Shown here piece by piece: positions 23,936-32,539 of a stretch of DNA of 37,904 nucleotides. Source of the DNA: Candidatus Abyssobacteria bacterium SURF_5 (GTDB taxonomy: Bacteria > Abyssobacteria > SURF-5). The DNA lies in assembly GCA_003598085.1 (NCBI GenBank), contig QZKU01000107.1, forward strand, positions 1-37,904, read 5' to 3'. The notes below the pieces were generated by a model. It saw only the letters and a list, made by a program, of their open reading frames with translations. It did not search any database and was not told where the DNA came from. Made by a program: the position numbers and the translations under genes. The first letter of the stretch is position 1; the number at the start of each line of letters is the position of its first letter.

Positions 23936-24616
23936 ATGCCTGGCTTGAAAAACGCCCCGCTCAGCACGATCTCCGATATCTACCGCAACCGGTTCGACGA
24001 GAAAGCGCTTCATCAAAAGAACCAGGTGTGGCGGATTATCTGCCGAGAATACCTGCAGAAGTTCATTGCACCATCGGCTTCCGTTGTCGATCTTGGGGCG
24101 GGAACCTGCGAGTTCATCAACAACATCACGTGCTCCAAAAAATACGCCGTCGATCTGAATCCCGACACCGCAAATTTCGCGGCCGAGGGAGTGCAGGTGA
24201 TCAAAGCAAATCCGGACGCACCGCTCGAATTGGATGACGGCGCGGTGGACGTCGTTTTCGCCTCAAACTTTTTCGAGCATCTTTCCAGCCGGCAGCAGAT
24301 TATTGATATGCTTGCAGACATCAGGCGCGTGCTCGCTCCGAACGGAAAGCTGATCGTCGTCCAGCCGAATATCAAATATCTCTATACGCACTACTGGGAC
24401 TATTTCGACCACCAGATCGCGCTGAGCGATGAGAGCATGCGAGAGGCCATAGTCGCGGCGGGCTTGATTGTCGAAGTGCTCAAAGGGCGCTTTCTGCCCT
24501 ATACCTTCCGCAGCCGCTTTCCCAAGGGAAGCTTCTTCGTTAAGACCTACCTCCGCTTCCCCTGCTTCCACCGCATCTTTGGCAAGCAGATGTTCATCGT
24601 CGCGCGCAAGCCCTGA
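23936..24616 (+). CDS. class I SAM-dependent methyltransferase
   Basis: The 226-residue protein has the class I methyltransferase fold: motif I VVDLGAGTCEF (about residues 50-60) for SAM binding, an acidic post-motif AVDLNPD, and VDVVFASNFFEHL with LADIRRVLAPNGKLIVVQPN, as in Methyltransf_11. The acceptor cannot be read from sequence. It starts one base after the oxidoreductase stop. The C-terminal third (YTFRSRFPKGSFFVKTYLRFP) is basic and aromatic, compatible with membrane-associated substrates. Confidence 0.9.
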   Translation: MPGLKNAPLSTISDIYRNRFDEKALHQKNQVWRIICREYLQKFIAPSASVVDLGAGTCEFINNITCSKKYAVDLNPDTANFAAEGVQVIKANPDAPLELDDGAVDVVFASNFFEHLSSRQQIIDMLADIRRVLAPNGKLIVVQPNIKYLYTHYWDYFDHQIALSDESMREAIVAAGLIVEVLKGRFLPYTFRSRFPKGSFFVKTYLRFPCFHRIFGKQMFIVARKP

Positions 24617-24644
24617 AACAATTCTTCTGAAGAAGGAGCATTCC

Positions 24645-25013
24645 ATGCCGGAAAAGAGATTCGTTGTGGAAATTGGAATGGGAGTGGATCTGCATGGCCA
24701 GGATGTCACGACAGCGGCCGCGCGGGCGGTACGCGACGCGATCTCGCGCAACTGCCTCTGCGGGCTCTCCGAGATCTGCGGCCTGACGCACCCCGACCAG
24801 ATGCATGTCCATGTGCTTATCGCGTGCCCTAAACCAGCCGAGGTCGACAAAGAGGCTGTGCTGAAAGAACTGCCGCTGGGAAAGAAGACGATTACGGTGC
24901 GTGAGGGAGGAATGACTTCTCCGGGTCTTTATGTTCCGCAACTGGGCGATGCCTCCGAGGACATCGTCGTCGCAAATGCATCGGTGATCGTATCAGTGGA
25001 CGCGCCTTCCTGA
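24645..25013 (+). CDS. Lin0512-family protein
   Basis: The 122-residue protein matches my recollection of the Lin0512 family of unknown function: IGMGVDLHGQDVTTAAARAVRDAI at residues 8-31 is its hallmark. Starting at the ATG with AAGGAG eight bases upstream is preferred to longer readings that run into the methyltransferase gene. It lies 28 bases after that gene and is the last of the five-gene run. No catalytic motif is known. The small size and two repeated ferredoxin-like segments suggest an oligomeric small-molecule-binding protein. Confidence 0.85.
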   Translation: MPEKRFVVEIGMGVDLHGQDVTTAAARAVRDAISRNCLCGLSEICGLTHPDQMHVHVLIACPKPAEVDKEAVLKELPLGKKTITVREGGMTSPGLYVPQLGDASEDIVVANASVIVSVDAPS

Positions 25014-25120
25014 TTTTCAGGAGGCCCGGCCAAGAAAGCTTTCCGTTCAAGATCAGCCGTAGCGATATGGACGCAAAAATGCTCCCCTCCAAAAGATTAT
25101 CGGCATAAAAGCTTGTTGTG

Positions 25121-25137
25121 TCTGCCATCCCGGCAGA
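25121..25137. terminator. weak hairpin between convergent operons
   Basis: TCTGCC (25121-25126) and GGCAGA (25132-25137) flank a five-base loop between the convergent Lin0512 and radical SAM genes. No strong T-run follows on either strand, so its role as a terminator is uncertain. Confidence 0.35.
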
Positions 25138-25234
25138 TAGCATGTTTCAATCTTCAATTCAATTTTTTATCGAATGAGCCGCCGGAAAAAGAAGTCCTGC
25201 AGCGAACGCGAAGAATCATCTGGCGCCGTTTCAA

Positions 25235-27331
25235 TCAGGTGATGGCGGCCACCGCGTCGAGTGTGGCCTTGGCGAAATCTCTCGCCGGCGGATGCGTGAG
25301 CAGTTTCTTCAGCCCGTCGCCTCCCTGCAGGCGCCTGGCGTAGTATTCCAGTAACAGCGCGACGTTTTCTTTTGCTTGCTGGACATTGAAGTCGATTTCA
25401 TTTTGCGGGTCTTCCCCTGCGGCAATCGCCTTTGCGGCCAACTCGACGATGCCTTCCTTCAGCTTGGCCAGGGCTTCGGCGCTATTCAGTTTCGGCTTCC
25501 GTAATTGGGTAGCGAGGTCAGCCAACATCGAGGAAGCGTCCCGGCGCAGCTCCTTTGCGACATTGTGCAGGTTGGAGTCGGGATAATCGAGCACCTGCGC
25601 GACCGCATGCCAGACGCCCAGCAGCGACTGTTCCGCAGCCTGCAAATTCATGTCCCTGATGTACAGCGGGTCCTCGTTCAGATACTCTTTCCGGTAGGGC
25701 AGGCTGCCGTCGTCCTTGATGTCTTTGCCGAAGAAATGATACCGCTTGGCAGGCGGAATCTTGATGTGACGGTTTGCCGGATCAACGATCTCCTTCAGTG
25801 TCGCCCAGCCGGCCTTCAGTTCGGTGTATCTGGACTGTACCTTGAGGAACGTCGAAGGCTCGCCGAAATGCTGCTTCCACCGCTGCTCGGCTTCCTTGAT
25901 CATCTTCCTCACGCGGCCGTTCGGAGCGAACCGCTCCATTGCGGCAAGCATCGCGTAGCTCTGATAGGCGATCTGCCGGTGTCGCTCGGCCCTTTGCTGG
26001 AAATGCTTGTCCTCGTATTCCTTGTATCGTTCATATCCATTGAACTGGACCTTGAACATACGGAGCATGCTCGTCCCCCACGTGTGCAGCAGACGCTCGT
26101 CACCTTTGCGGATGTATTCGAGGATCTCGTGTTCGTACAGATGCTTGTGCATCATGCCGCCGCCGTAAAAGCTCACGTCCTCCCACTTGAACGGCTTGAT
26201 TCGGCCCTCCTCTTTCAGGCGATTGTACAGGGGCGTGCCCGGATAGGGGGTGACCCGGGTGAGCTGGGCCGTGGTCGGCTCGCACTCCAGGAAGTACTGA
26301 AAATCTTCCTCGAGCGTCTCGCGCGTGTGAAAATCGAAACCGGCCATCCACCCGACGGTCGCGCTGATGCCGCGCTTGTAGAGTTCGTGAAAAATCTCCT
26401 TGGCATCGCCCACCCGTTTTCCGTATCCTTGGTCCGGCGCGAATTTCGATTCGAGCCCGATGAAGATGTTGCCCACGTTGCAATGCGCCAGATCGTCCAG
26501 GTCCCGGTATTTCGAGAGCGTGTTGATGCTGGTCAAAATCGTGATGCTGAACTGCGAGAAATCGAGCGCTGGGTCCTCGCGCAGCAATCGGCCCACCTCG
26601 AGAATGAATTCCTTGTCCTGGTCTTCCTCATAGATGATGAAGCGCGTGCCGGGTTTGTACTCCTGCCACATCTTGATCTCGTTCTTCACCTGCTCGGGCG
26701 TCACCAGCACGTGGCGTTTGCCGCCGAAGTGAGTGGTGGTCGTACAGAAGTCGCAGCCGCGGTCGCATCCCACCGCCGCAATCAGAGCCGCAAAATTTCC
26801 TTCCGGCCATCGGTCCAGCCACGGCGGAGAGCCGAACGCGCACCGGGGCAAAAAATGCTGGCGAACGGGGGCGCCCACATCATCGCCCAGCAGCCGGCGA
26901 AACCACATGACTCCGTCGCCGAGAACGACGTGATCCACGAGCTTCTTCCATTCCTCCTCCGGATAGTACGCCCCCACGCTCTGCGCAACAAAGCTCCCCA
27001 GAATGATTTCGCTCTTCGGAGAATGCGTCCTCACCATGCGGCACATCTCCATAACGCTCTCCAGGTTCGGCGTGAGCGCTGAAATGCCCACATAGTCGTA
27101 CCCTTTTTTCACTTCCTCGATCCAGTTCTCCATCGTGGGATGGTCGAGCACAACGCACGGGGCGGATACATTTTGAGCTATGATGAAGGAGCCGACAAGG
27201 TGCATATGCCCTTCATTGGTAAAAATGCCCTGTCCCTTCATGAAGCGCTGGCGAACGATATCGGTCGGAGTGTCGTGCCAGGGCTGGATCGGATATGGAG
27301 TGACCGGCGTGGAAAGCAGGATACGTTTCAT
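25235..27331 (-). CDS. B12-binding-type radical SAM protein with long C-terminal extension
   Basis: The 698-residue enzyme has an N-terminal cobalamin-binding-like Rossmann region (about 60-150, YVGISALTPNLESVMEMC), a radical SAM core with the cluster motif C189-xxx-C193-xx-C196 (GCDRGCDFC), and TPYPGTPLYNRL near residue 360, typical of the B12 radical SAM (MiaB/Elp3-like) group. The N-terminal part lacks the DxHxxG cobalamin motif, so B12 may not be bound. A charged helical C-terminal extension of about 250 residues has no assigned family. The start is an ATG. The gene lies 58 bases after the DUF2284 gene and probably shares its promoter. The reaction is unknown; methyl or alkyl transfer to an unactivated carbon is typical of relatives. 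Confidence 0.9.
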   Translation of the reverse strand: MKRILLSTPVTPYPIQPWHDTPTDIVRQRFMKGQGIFTNEGHMHLVGSFIIAQNVSAPCVVLDHPTMENWIEEVKKGYDYVGISALTPNLESVMEMCRMVRTHSPKSEIILGSFVAQSVGAYYPEEEWKKLVDHVVLGDGVMWFRRLLGDDVGAPVRQHFLPRCAFGSPPWLDRWPEGNFAALIAAVGCDRGCDFCTTTTHFGGKRHVLVTPEQVKNEIKMWQEYKPGTRFIIYEEDQDKEFILEVGRLLREDPALDFSQFSITILTSINTLSKYRDLDDLAHCNVGNIFIGLESKFAPDQGYGKRVGDAKEIFHELYKRGISATVGWMAGFDFHTRETLEEDFQYFLECEPTTAQLTRVTPYPGTPLYNRLKEEGRIKPFKWEDVSFYGGGMMHKHLYEHEILEYIRKGDERLLHTWGTSMLRMFKVQFNGYERYKEYEDKHFQQRAERHRQIAYQSYAMLAAMERFAPNGRVRKMIKEAEQRWKQHFGEPSTFLKVQSRYTELKAGWATLKEIVDPANRHIKIPPAKRYHFFGKDIKDDGSLPYRKEYLNEDPLYIRDMNLQAAEQSLLGVWHAVAQVLDYPDSNLHNVAKELRRDASSMLADLATQLRKPKLNSAEALAKLKEGIVELAAKAIAAGEDPQNEIDFNVQQAKENVALLLEYYARRLQGGDGLKKLLTHPPARDFAKATLDAVAAIT

Positions 27332-27389
27332 GAGAATAGCCCCCCTCTTTTCTCAGTCTCGTCGGACAACGCGCGGCTTGAATTTTTCT

Positions 27390-27992
27390 CTATTCCACCA
27401 GGACCAATCCGAAATACTGCGCCGGACAATCGTAATCCTTTACCACTTCCAGCTTGTAGCCGTTGTTCGCGACCGTCTGGAAGACGTCTATGCCGGAAGC
27501 CTCCATCGATGGGCGCAGTTGCTGAGGAAAACGACAGCCGGCTTTCAGCGCGCACGCATCGCACTTGTGGCAGGGGCCCTCGCCGAGCGACCACGCCTTG
27601 TAGTTGCCGTCGAGGAATATCTCGCGCTCGAGCGCGAGCATGATGGGGTTCACTTGCCAGAGCGGGCCCTTCATGAGAATCGCCCATTTATAGGAATCGA
27701 CAATCTGGCGCGTCTGCTCGGGCGTCGGAGAAAACGGCGGGCACGACAGCCTGCGGCCGTATCCGGCGCAGCCGTATTGGCAGCGCATCCGCACCCAGGG
27801 CGCTGTAACCACAGTTTTCGTCAAGATCGCCTTTGCATCGAGCGCCCCGAGTTCGAGCGCGCGCTCGCGATATCGCTCGAGTTTCGCCGCAATCGCGTTT
27901 TTCCGCGGCGCGGCAGTGACAACGCCGGCACGCTTCGACACCGGAGCGGCGCTTTTCCGCTTCGGCACTATTATCTCTTTCCGCTTCGCCAT
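27390..27992 (-). CDS. DUF2284 metal-binding protein
   Basis: The 200-residue protein is a DUF2284 member. A basic Ala/Lys-rich N-terminus (1-45) is followed by a Cys-rich domain with MRCQYGCAGYGRRLSCPPFSP and, later, GPCHKCDACALKAGC, likely to hold an iron-sulfur cluster or zinc. The start at 27992 follows AAAGGAGAG and lies just downstream of a predicted promoter (28036-28064), so the longer open frame up to 28139 is rejected. DUF2284 proteins often occur beside corrinoid or radical SAM enzymes, as here. Confidence 0.88.
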   Translation of the reverse strand: MAKRKEIIVPKRKSAAPVSKRAGVVTAAPRKNAIAAKLERYRERALELGALDAKAILTKTVVTAPWVRMRCQYGCAGYGRRLSCPPFSPTPEQTRQIVDSYKWAILMKGPLWQVNPIMLALEREIFLDGNYKAWSLGEGPCHKCDACALKAGCRFPQQLRPSMEASGIDVFQTVANNGYKLEVVKDYDCPAQYFGLVLVE

Positions 27993-28035
27993 ATGCCTCT
28001 CCTTTTTGCATTGCTCCAGTGGGTGACGCCTCGCC

Positions 28036-28064
28036 AGTTTATCACGAACAAAAGAACCGGTCAA
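28036..28064 (-). promoter_or_regulatory. promoter of the DUF2284-radical SAM operon
   Basis: On the minus strand, TTGACC (28064-28059) and TAAACT (28041-28036) are 17 bases apart. The start near 28029 is 37 bases before the ATG at 27992. Confidence 0.6.
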
Positions 28065-28146
28065 ACCGAATTCAGAGAGATACAGGCGGATTTTTCCGCC
28101 GCCTGAATGAGCCGTCATTTTTTTTCGGAAATGCTGCATTGTTTTA

Positions 28147-28175
28147 TTGACAGGATAACCCTTCCGTATTATATT
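28147..28175 (+). promoter_or_regulatory. promoter of the C39-like gene
   Basis: TTGACA (28147-28152) and TATATT (28170-28175) are 17 bases apart. Transcription would start near 28182, with a 55-base leader before the ATG at 28237. Confidence 0.7.
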
Positions 28176-28236
28176 TACCAGTACTCCAAGATTTTCCTCT
28201 GAACGGTCATCATTCCATCGGAAAAGGAGGCTTCTT

Positions 28237-29412
28237 ATGAGCCGCGCGAAAAAATCATTTCATTGTTTGACGATTACCTTTGTCCTTCTAGTGCTCCCCT
28301 TTGCAGTTTCGATTGCGGACGAAGTCCTTCTTCAAGAGTTGTCGCCGGATGCCCAGAGCACCACCGGCCCTGTGCCTCCTGAAGGGACTTTTCCCGGATT
28401 CGCGCCGGCTGCCCTCGATTATGAAGTCGTGATACCCGATGTCCCGGCATACCTGTGGACCAACGGCTGCGGCCCGACCGCCGCCGGAATGGTCGTTGGA
28501 TATTGGGATGGCCAGGGATTCGATGAGCTGGTTGAAGGAGACGCCTCAACGCAGACGGCGGCAGTCGATGCCATGATCTCGAGCTCGGGAAATTACAGCG
28601 ACTATTGCCTGCCTCTGGATTCGGCGCCCGGTCCGCTGCTGCCGGATCTGTCCGAACCGCCCGCCGGCGATGAGCATCCACACGACAGCGTCGCCGATTT
28701 CATGAAGACCTCTCAGAGCGCTTCGAGCAATTATTACGGCTGGAGCTGGTTCTCGCACGTCGATGACGCGCTCGCCGGATACATCGCTCTGGCCGGTCCG
28801 CAATATACCGCTCACATGGAAAACCTGGTTTTGGACCTTTTCACCTGGGCCCGGTTCTGCGAGGAAATAGATGCTGGCCAGCCGGTCATCCTGCTCGTTG
28901 ACACCGGCGGAGACGGTTCCACGGATCATTTTGTGACCGCCGTCGGCTACGGCGAGTTTGGCGGAACTCAGATGTATGCGTGTCTGAATACCTGGGACAG
29001 GTCGATCCACTGGTTTGCCTTCGAAAGAATAGGTGTCGGCCAGCCCTGGGGCATCTTCGGGGCGACCCTTTTCTACCTCGAACCGCCACCGCTCACCGGC
29101 ATTCAATTGTCGTCACCGGCGGACGGGAGCGCCATATCGTCGCCGCCTGAATTCGCATGGACCGCCGATGGCGGAGTGGACAATGTGTTCGCTGTCGACG
29201 GCAGCCTCTCGGCCGACTTCAGCACGTATTGGTCGACATACGAGGATATGCATCAGTTGATTGCCGGTACAAGCTGGCTCATGCCGGCCGCGGTCTGGAA
29301 CAAAATTCCGGCAGGAAGAACAATATACTGGCGCGTTCGCGGCGCCGATCTTTCCCAGACGCCTCTGACTGTCATCAGCAGCGACCAGGTGTGGTCTTTC
29401 GTGAAACAATAG
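28237..29412 (+). CDS. secreted C39-like cysteine peptidase with C-terminal beta domain
   Basis: The 391-residue protein has a signal peptide (1-27, cleavage near SIA-DE), then a C39-like/papain-fold domain: catalytic Cys78 in TNGCGPTAAGMVVGYW, His231 in TDHFVTAVGYG and probably Asp254 in CLNTWD. The rest (about 285-391) looks like a fibronectin-type or sugar-binding-like beta domain (LSSPADGSAISSPPEFAWT ... VWSFV). ATG with AGGAGG at good spacing; its own promoter is at 28147. There is no ABC transporter or double-glycine peptide nearby, so a bacteriocin-processing role is unlikely; an extracellular protease or adhesin-like function is more probable. Confidence 0.82.
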   Translation: MSRAKKSFHCLTITFVLLVLPFAVSIADEVLLQELSPDAQSTTGPVPPEGTFPGFAPAALDYEVVIPDVPAYLWTNGCGPTAAGMVVGYWDGQGFDELVEGDASTQTAAVDAMISSSGNYSDYCLPLDSAPGPLLPDLSEPPAGDEHPHDSVADFMKTSQSASSNYYGWSWFSHVDDALAGYIALAGPQYTAHMENLVLDLFTWARFCEEIDAGQPVILLVDTGGDGSTDHFVTAVGYGEFGGTQMYACLNTWDRSIHWFAFERIGVGQPWGIFGATLFYLEPPPLTGIQLSSPADGSAISSPPEFAWTADGGVDNVFAVDGSLSADFSTYWSTYEDMHQLIAGTSWLMPAAVWNKIPAGRTIYWRVRGADLSQTPLTVISSDQVWSFVKQ

Positions 29413-29440
29413 GAGATGTTACACCGGATAGAATTGTCGT

Positions 29441-29674
29441 ATGACTGAGCATGAACCGCTGATTCTGAAGCATGGTGGTTATCGAAAGCTGAAGAGTTTT
29501 CAAATCGCGCAGTTGGTCTATGACGTGACGGCGCGCTTTTGTGACCGCTATATTGACAAAAGCAGCCGGACTCATGATCAGATGGTCCAAGCTGCGCGAA
29601 GCGGCGTGCAGAACATCGCCGAAGGATGGTGCATGGGATTGATGAAGAGAGAACCAATCAAACTGCCGACCTGA
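29441..29674 (+). pseudogene. truncated four-helix-bundle (suffix-domain type) protein
   Basis: The first 60 or so residues match the four-helix-bundle family related to the S23/intervening-sequence proteins: GGYRKLKSFQIAQLVYDV and QMVQAARSGVQNIAEG are hallmark segments. Full-length relatives continue for at least another 60 residues (a serine/threonine-lysine stretch and the helices after it). Here the frame departs right after NIAEG and ends at 77 residues. The missing half is not found in the other frames downstream, so a deletion is more likely than a simple frameshift. The start has a poor ribosome-binding site, 28 bases after the C39-like gene. It is probably a broken remnant. Confidence 0.65.
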
Positions 29675-29713
29675 AACCTATCTTCGGTGGTCGACAGAAA
29701 GACCCAGAGTCTG

Positions 29714-32113
29714 TCAAGGTATTTCCTCTATCACATCAAAGTCGACGACCTCGACGGGAAATCCGGTCCCGATCGTAGTTCCGTTGCCCAATTGGCCGTA
29801 AGTATTCCCTCCCCAGGCCCAGAGTGTGCCGTCATTCTTCAGCGCAAGGCTGTGTTTTTCTCCCCCCGCTGGTTCGGACACGTCTTCGATGCTCAGCAGC
29901 ACAGGAGTTGATCTGTCGATTACGGTTCCATCTGCCAATTGGCCATATTCGTTCGATCCCCATGCCCAGACCGTGCCGTCATTCTTAAGAGCAAAACAGT
30001 GGCAATGACCGGCAGAAATTGTGGCCACATTGCTGAGAGCGCTCACCGGCACAGGGGTAAATCTATCGATTGTGCTTCCATCCCCCAATTGACCATAAAA
30101 ATTCGAACCCCAGGCCCAGATCGTGCCATCACACTTGAGCGCATGGCTGAAACCGCCACCTGTATAAATTGCAGCTACGTTATTCAGGCCGGTTACCTGC
30201 ACAGGAGCATATCTATGGGTGCTGGTTCCATCCCCTAACTGGCCGGAGTCATTATATCCCGTAGCCCAGACCGTGCCATCATACTTGAGCGCCATGCTGA
30301 AAAAAAGACCTGCAGAAATTGCTGCTACATCGGTAAGTGAGTTCACTCGTATTGGAGTATGCCGATCTTCCCCGGTTCCATCTCCCAACTGACCATATCT
30401 GTTCCGTCCCCATGCCCAGACCGTGCCGTCATCTCCAAGCGCAAGGCTGTGCCAACCACCTGCGGAAATTGCGACTACGTTACTGACGACGTTTACCTGC
30501 ACAGGGGTATGCTTCTCAATCGTTGTTCCATCTCCAAGTTGCCCATATATATTCTGTCCCCATGCCCATACAGTGCCGTCACTTCTAAGTGCAAGGTTGA
30601 AAAAACTTCCTGAAGAAACTGCGACTACATTGGTGAGGCCGGTCACTTGCCCAGGAATGTTTCTGTCGGTTGTGGTTCCATCCCCCAACTGTCCTAAAAG
30701 GTTGTTTCCCCAACTCCAGGCTGTACCATCTCTCTTGATCCCAAGGCTGTGGCGAGTGCCTGCAGAAATGGTATGAATGCCTGGTGTTGGAAAGCAGTAA
30801 GGAGCGACATCCTTCAGCTTGGTCTTGACATCATCTATTATTTGTGGCTCAAGGAGGATGAGATTATCACAAAGAGCATATATCGTAATATCAGGAATCA
30901 GCTCCCCATCAAAAGTCGCACTTTGCAGCGGCGCCAGCCCATCGTTTTCGATGTACGGCTTGATATCGCCCTCTCCGATGTCGCCCGCGATGATATCGGA
31001 GAGATTCGCGGCGGAAAACCCGAGCAGGTGATGCTCGGTAAGCGTTCCTGCCGTGTAAAGAGTCATCAATTCAGCCAGAGTGTCGACCCAAGCTTCCGGC
31101 GGACTCTCTCCGGCATAGAGGATAAGGCGGTCCATGTACGCATCGGTGCTGTTGAGAGCCGCAAGGTATGGTGAGTTAATGGACTCCAGATGCTGGTCGC
31201 GCCCGCCGCCCACCTTGTCTGCCATTTCCGCGAAAAGGCTTCTGTTATTGTACATATCCTGTATCGGCAGGGCGTCATCGTAGTTATCCCAGGCCAGATC
31301 GAACTCCCCCGGATACGGATCGAATCCAAAATGCCTGACATATGCGAAATTGAATTCCGTTCCCGTTATGCCGGAATTCCTCCACACGCTGTCATACACC
31401 CAGAGCGGGACAGCCAAAGGTGAGCCGCGGTGCGGTGTCCCGAGAGTGGCAAGCTTGATTACATGGTCGCCGAAGAAATGACCCGCGTCTCCTCCAATAC
31501 TGAATTGCTTGTTCATCGCTGCGCGGGCAATGAGTCCGCCCATGCCGTGAGCAAGCACCATGATCTGTTTTCCATCAAGAGTCTCGGTCTCCCAGCCGGG
31601 ATAACTTTGTATGCTGTCAATCACAGCGACAAGGTCCGACGCATTCGCATCGATTCCGGAACGGCTGTCATAAACGAACCTGTAGACTTTATAGAGGGAG
31701 GAGAATGCCGGGTCGGCATTGAAAGCATCGAGGTAGTGAATCCACCGTTCCTTATCGTCGAGAGGCCTGCCGAGCGAGCCATCACTCACAATATCGCTGC
31801 CGCCGCCGTGAACGAGAATCAGGGGCGTCCTGTTTCCGAGAGGGATAGTCCTGTCCGTGGCGGAGCCGGCCGAATCATAAAATCCGACCATGATGCTCGG
31901 TTGCTCCCGCGTCTCGGCTTTGGGTTCGATGAGGAATCGATAGAACTTTTCAACCTGCTCGGGCGTCAGCGGATTGCCAGCCTTCAGGTTCTCCTGCAGG
32001 AGTTTACTTTTCAAGTCAGAGCCGGAGAGAGTTTGCGCGTGTGGTGGAAGTGCGGGCAGGAGGCATACTACGATTAACAACAAAACACTTGGAAAACTTT
32101 TCTTCCTAACCAT
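29714..32113 (-). CDS. secreted lipase-like alpha/beta-hydrolase fused to a seven-repeat RCC1 propeller
   Basis: The 799-residue protein has a signal peptide (1-27), an alpha/beta-hydrolase region (about 95-440) of the LCAT/PGAP1-like lipase type, and seven RCC1 repeats (about 455-790) that should form a beta-propeller. The hydrolase has the oxyanion-type LILVHGGG (98-105) and LGTPHRGSPLA, but the nucleophile elbow reads AHGMGG (188-193), so the Ser of GHSMGG is Gly190. The enzyme is therefore probably inactive, or a single base change (AGC to GGC) lies in the sequence. RCC1 repeats share DGTVWAWG and YGQLGDGT. ATG with AGGGGG upstream; promoter at 32215-32243. A binding or scaffolding role at the surface is likely. 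Confidence 0.85.
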   Translation of the reverse strand: MVRKKSFPSVLLLIVVCLLPALPPHAQTLSGSDLKSKLLQENLKAGNPLTPEQVEKFYRFLIEPKAETREQPSIMVGFYDSAGSATDRTIPLGNRTPLILVHGGGSDIVSDGSLGRPLDDKERWIHYLDAFNADPAFSSLYKVYRFVYDSRSGIDANASDLVAVIDSIQSYPGWETETLDGKQIMVLAHGMGGLIARAAMNKQFSIGGDAGHFFGDHVIKLATLGTPHRGSPLAVPLWVYDSVWRNSGITGTEFNFAYVRHFGFDPYPGEFDLAWDNYDDALPIQDMYNNRSLFAEMADKVGGGRDQHLESINSPYLAALNSTDAYMDRLILYAGESPPEAWVDTLAELMTLYTAGTLTEHHLLGFSAANLSDIIAGDIGEGDIKPYIENDGLAPLQSATFDGELIPDITIYALCDNLILLEPQIIDDVKTKLKDVAPYCFPTPGIHTISAGTRHSLGIKRDGTAWSWGNNLLGQLGDGTTTDRNIPGQVTGLTNVVAVSSGSFFNLALRSDGTVWAWGQNIYGQLGDGTTIEKHTPVQVNVVSNVVAISAGGWHSLALGDDGTVWAWGRNRYGQLGDGTGEDRHTPIRVNSLTDVAAISAGLFFSMALKYDGTVWATGYNDSGQLGDGTSTHRYAPVQVTGLNNVAAIYTGGGFSHALKCDGTIWAWGSNFYGQLGDGSTIDRFTPVPVSALSNVATISAGHCHCFALKNDGTVWAWGSNEYGQLADGTVIDRSTPVLLSIEDVSEPAGGEKHSLALKNDGTLWAWGGNTYGQLGNGTTIGTGFPVEVVDFDVIEEIP
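29740..30775 (-). repeat. seven tandem RCC1-encoding units of about 150 bases
   Basis: The motif coding for DGT(V/I/L)WAWG...YGQLGDGT recurs seven times at roughly 150-base intervals. Anchor copies lie near 29816, 29965, 30114, 30266, 30414, 30567 and 30715. The units are conserved at the DNA level (the plus-strand text GCCCAGACCGTGCCGTCAT recurs with few changes), which suggests recent duplication or gene conversion. Confidence 0.85.
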
Positions 32114-32214
32114 GGTGTCCCCCTATGAAAGAGATTTATGCTGCCAGACAAAAATCTATATCTATTCCGGGGCTCGTCTTTAGGCCACCACGACTAGCTT
32201 GATTAATACTACAG

Positions 32215-32243
32215 TTTATATCACATGAGTCAATACTTGTCAA
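32215..32243 (-). promoter_or_regulatory. promoter of the lipase-RCC1 gene
   Basis: On the minus strand, TTGACA (32243-32238) and TATAAA (32220-32215) are 17 bases apart. Transcription would start near 32208, about 95 bases before the ATG. Confidence 0.7.
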
Positions 32244-32539
32244 ACCGAAAATGGGGACAGAGCCTATTTTTTGGCTGTAAGTTATGTCTTAACAGTAGGT
32301 TGCGAGGACGCCTTTTCGACTTTAGTCCCTTCCCCCGGGCTCTCAATGATTCCAATTCCGGCGCAGGAGCGTGATCTCGGTCCGGCAGGGACAATGAAGC
32401 GCCCGCATGCCATCAATGGCGATAGATACTTTTTCCGTATCGCTTTTCGGATGAGCGCTGACCGCAAGGTCGGTTGCGGCTGTGTTCCAAACTGGGTTTC
32501 GATTCAGGCCGCGAAGAATTCCCGTCCAGTCTTCACTGT

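Noticed and set aside
25505-27082. Plus-strand open frame of 525 codons opposite the radical SAM gene
   Set aside because: Antisense shadow of a gene with a clear CX3CX2C motif; no ribosome-binding site or family resemblance.
27993-28139. N-terminal extension of the DUF2284 gene to 28139
   Set aside because: A promoter (28036-28064) lies inside it and the ATG at 27992 has a strong ribosome-binding site.
32282-32467. Short minus-strand frame whose end (GIGIIESPGEGTKVE) faintly recalls a histidine kinase tail
   Set aside because: Only a dozen residues are similar, there is no catalytic motif and no start signal; likely chance.
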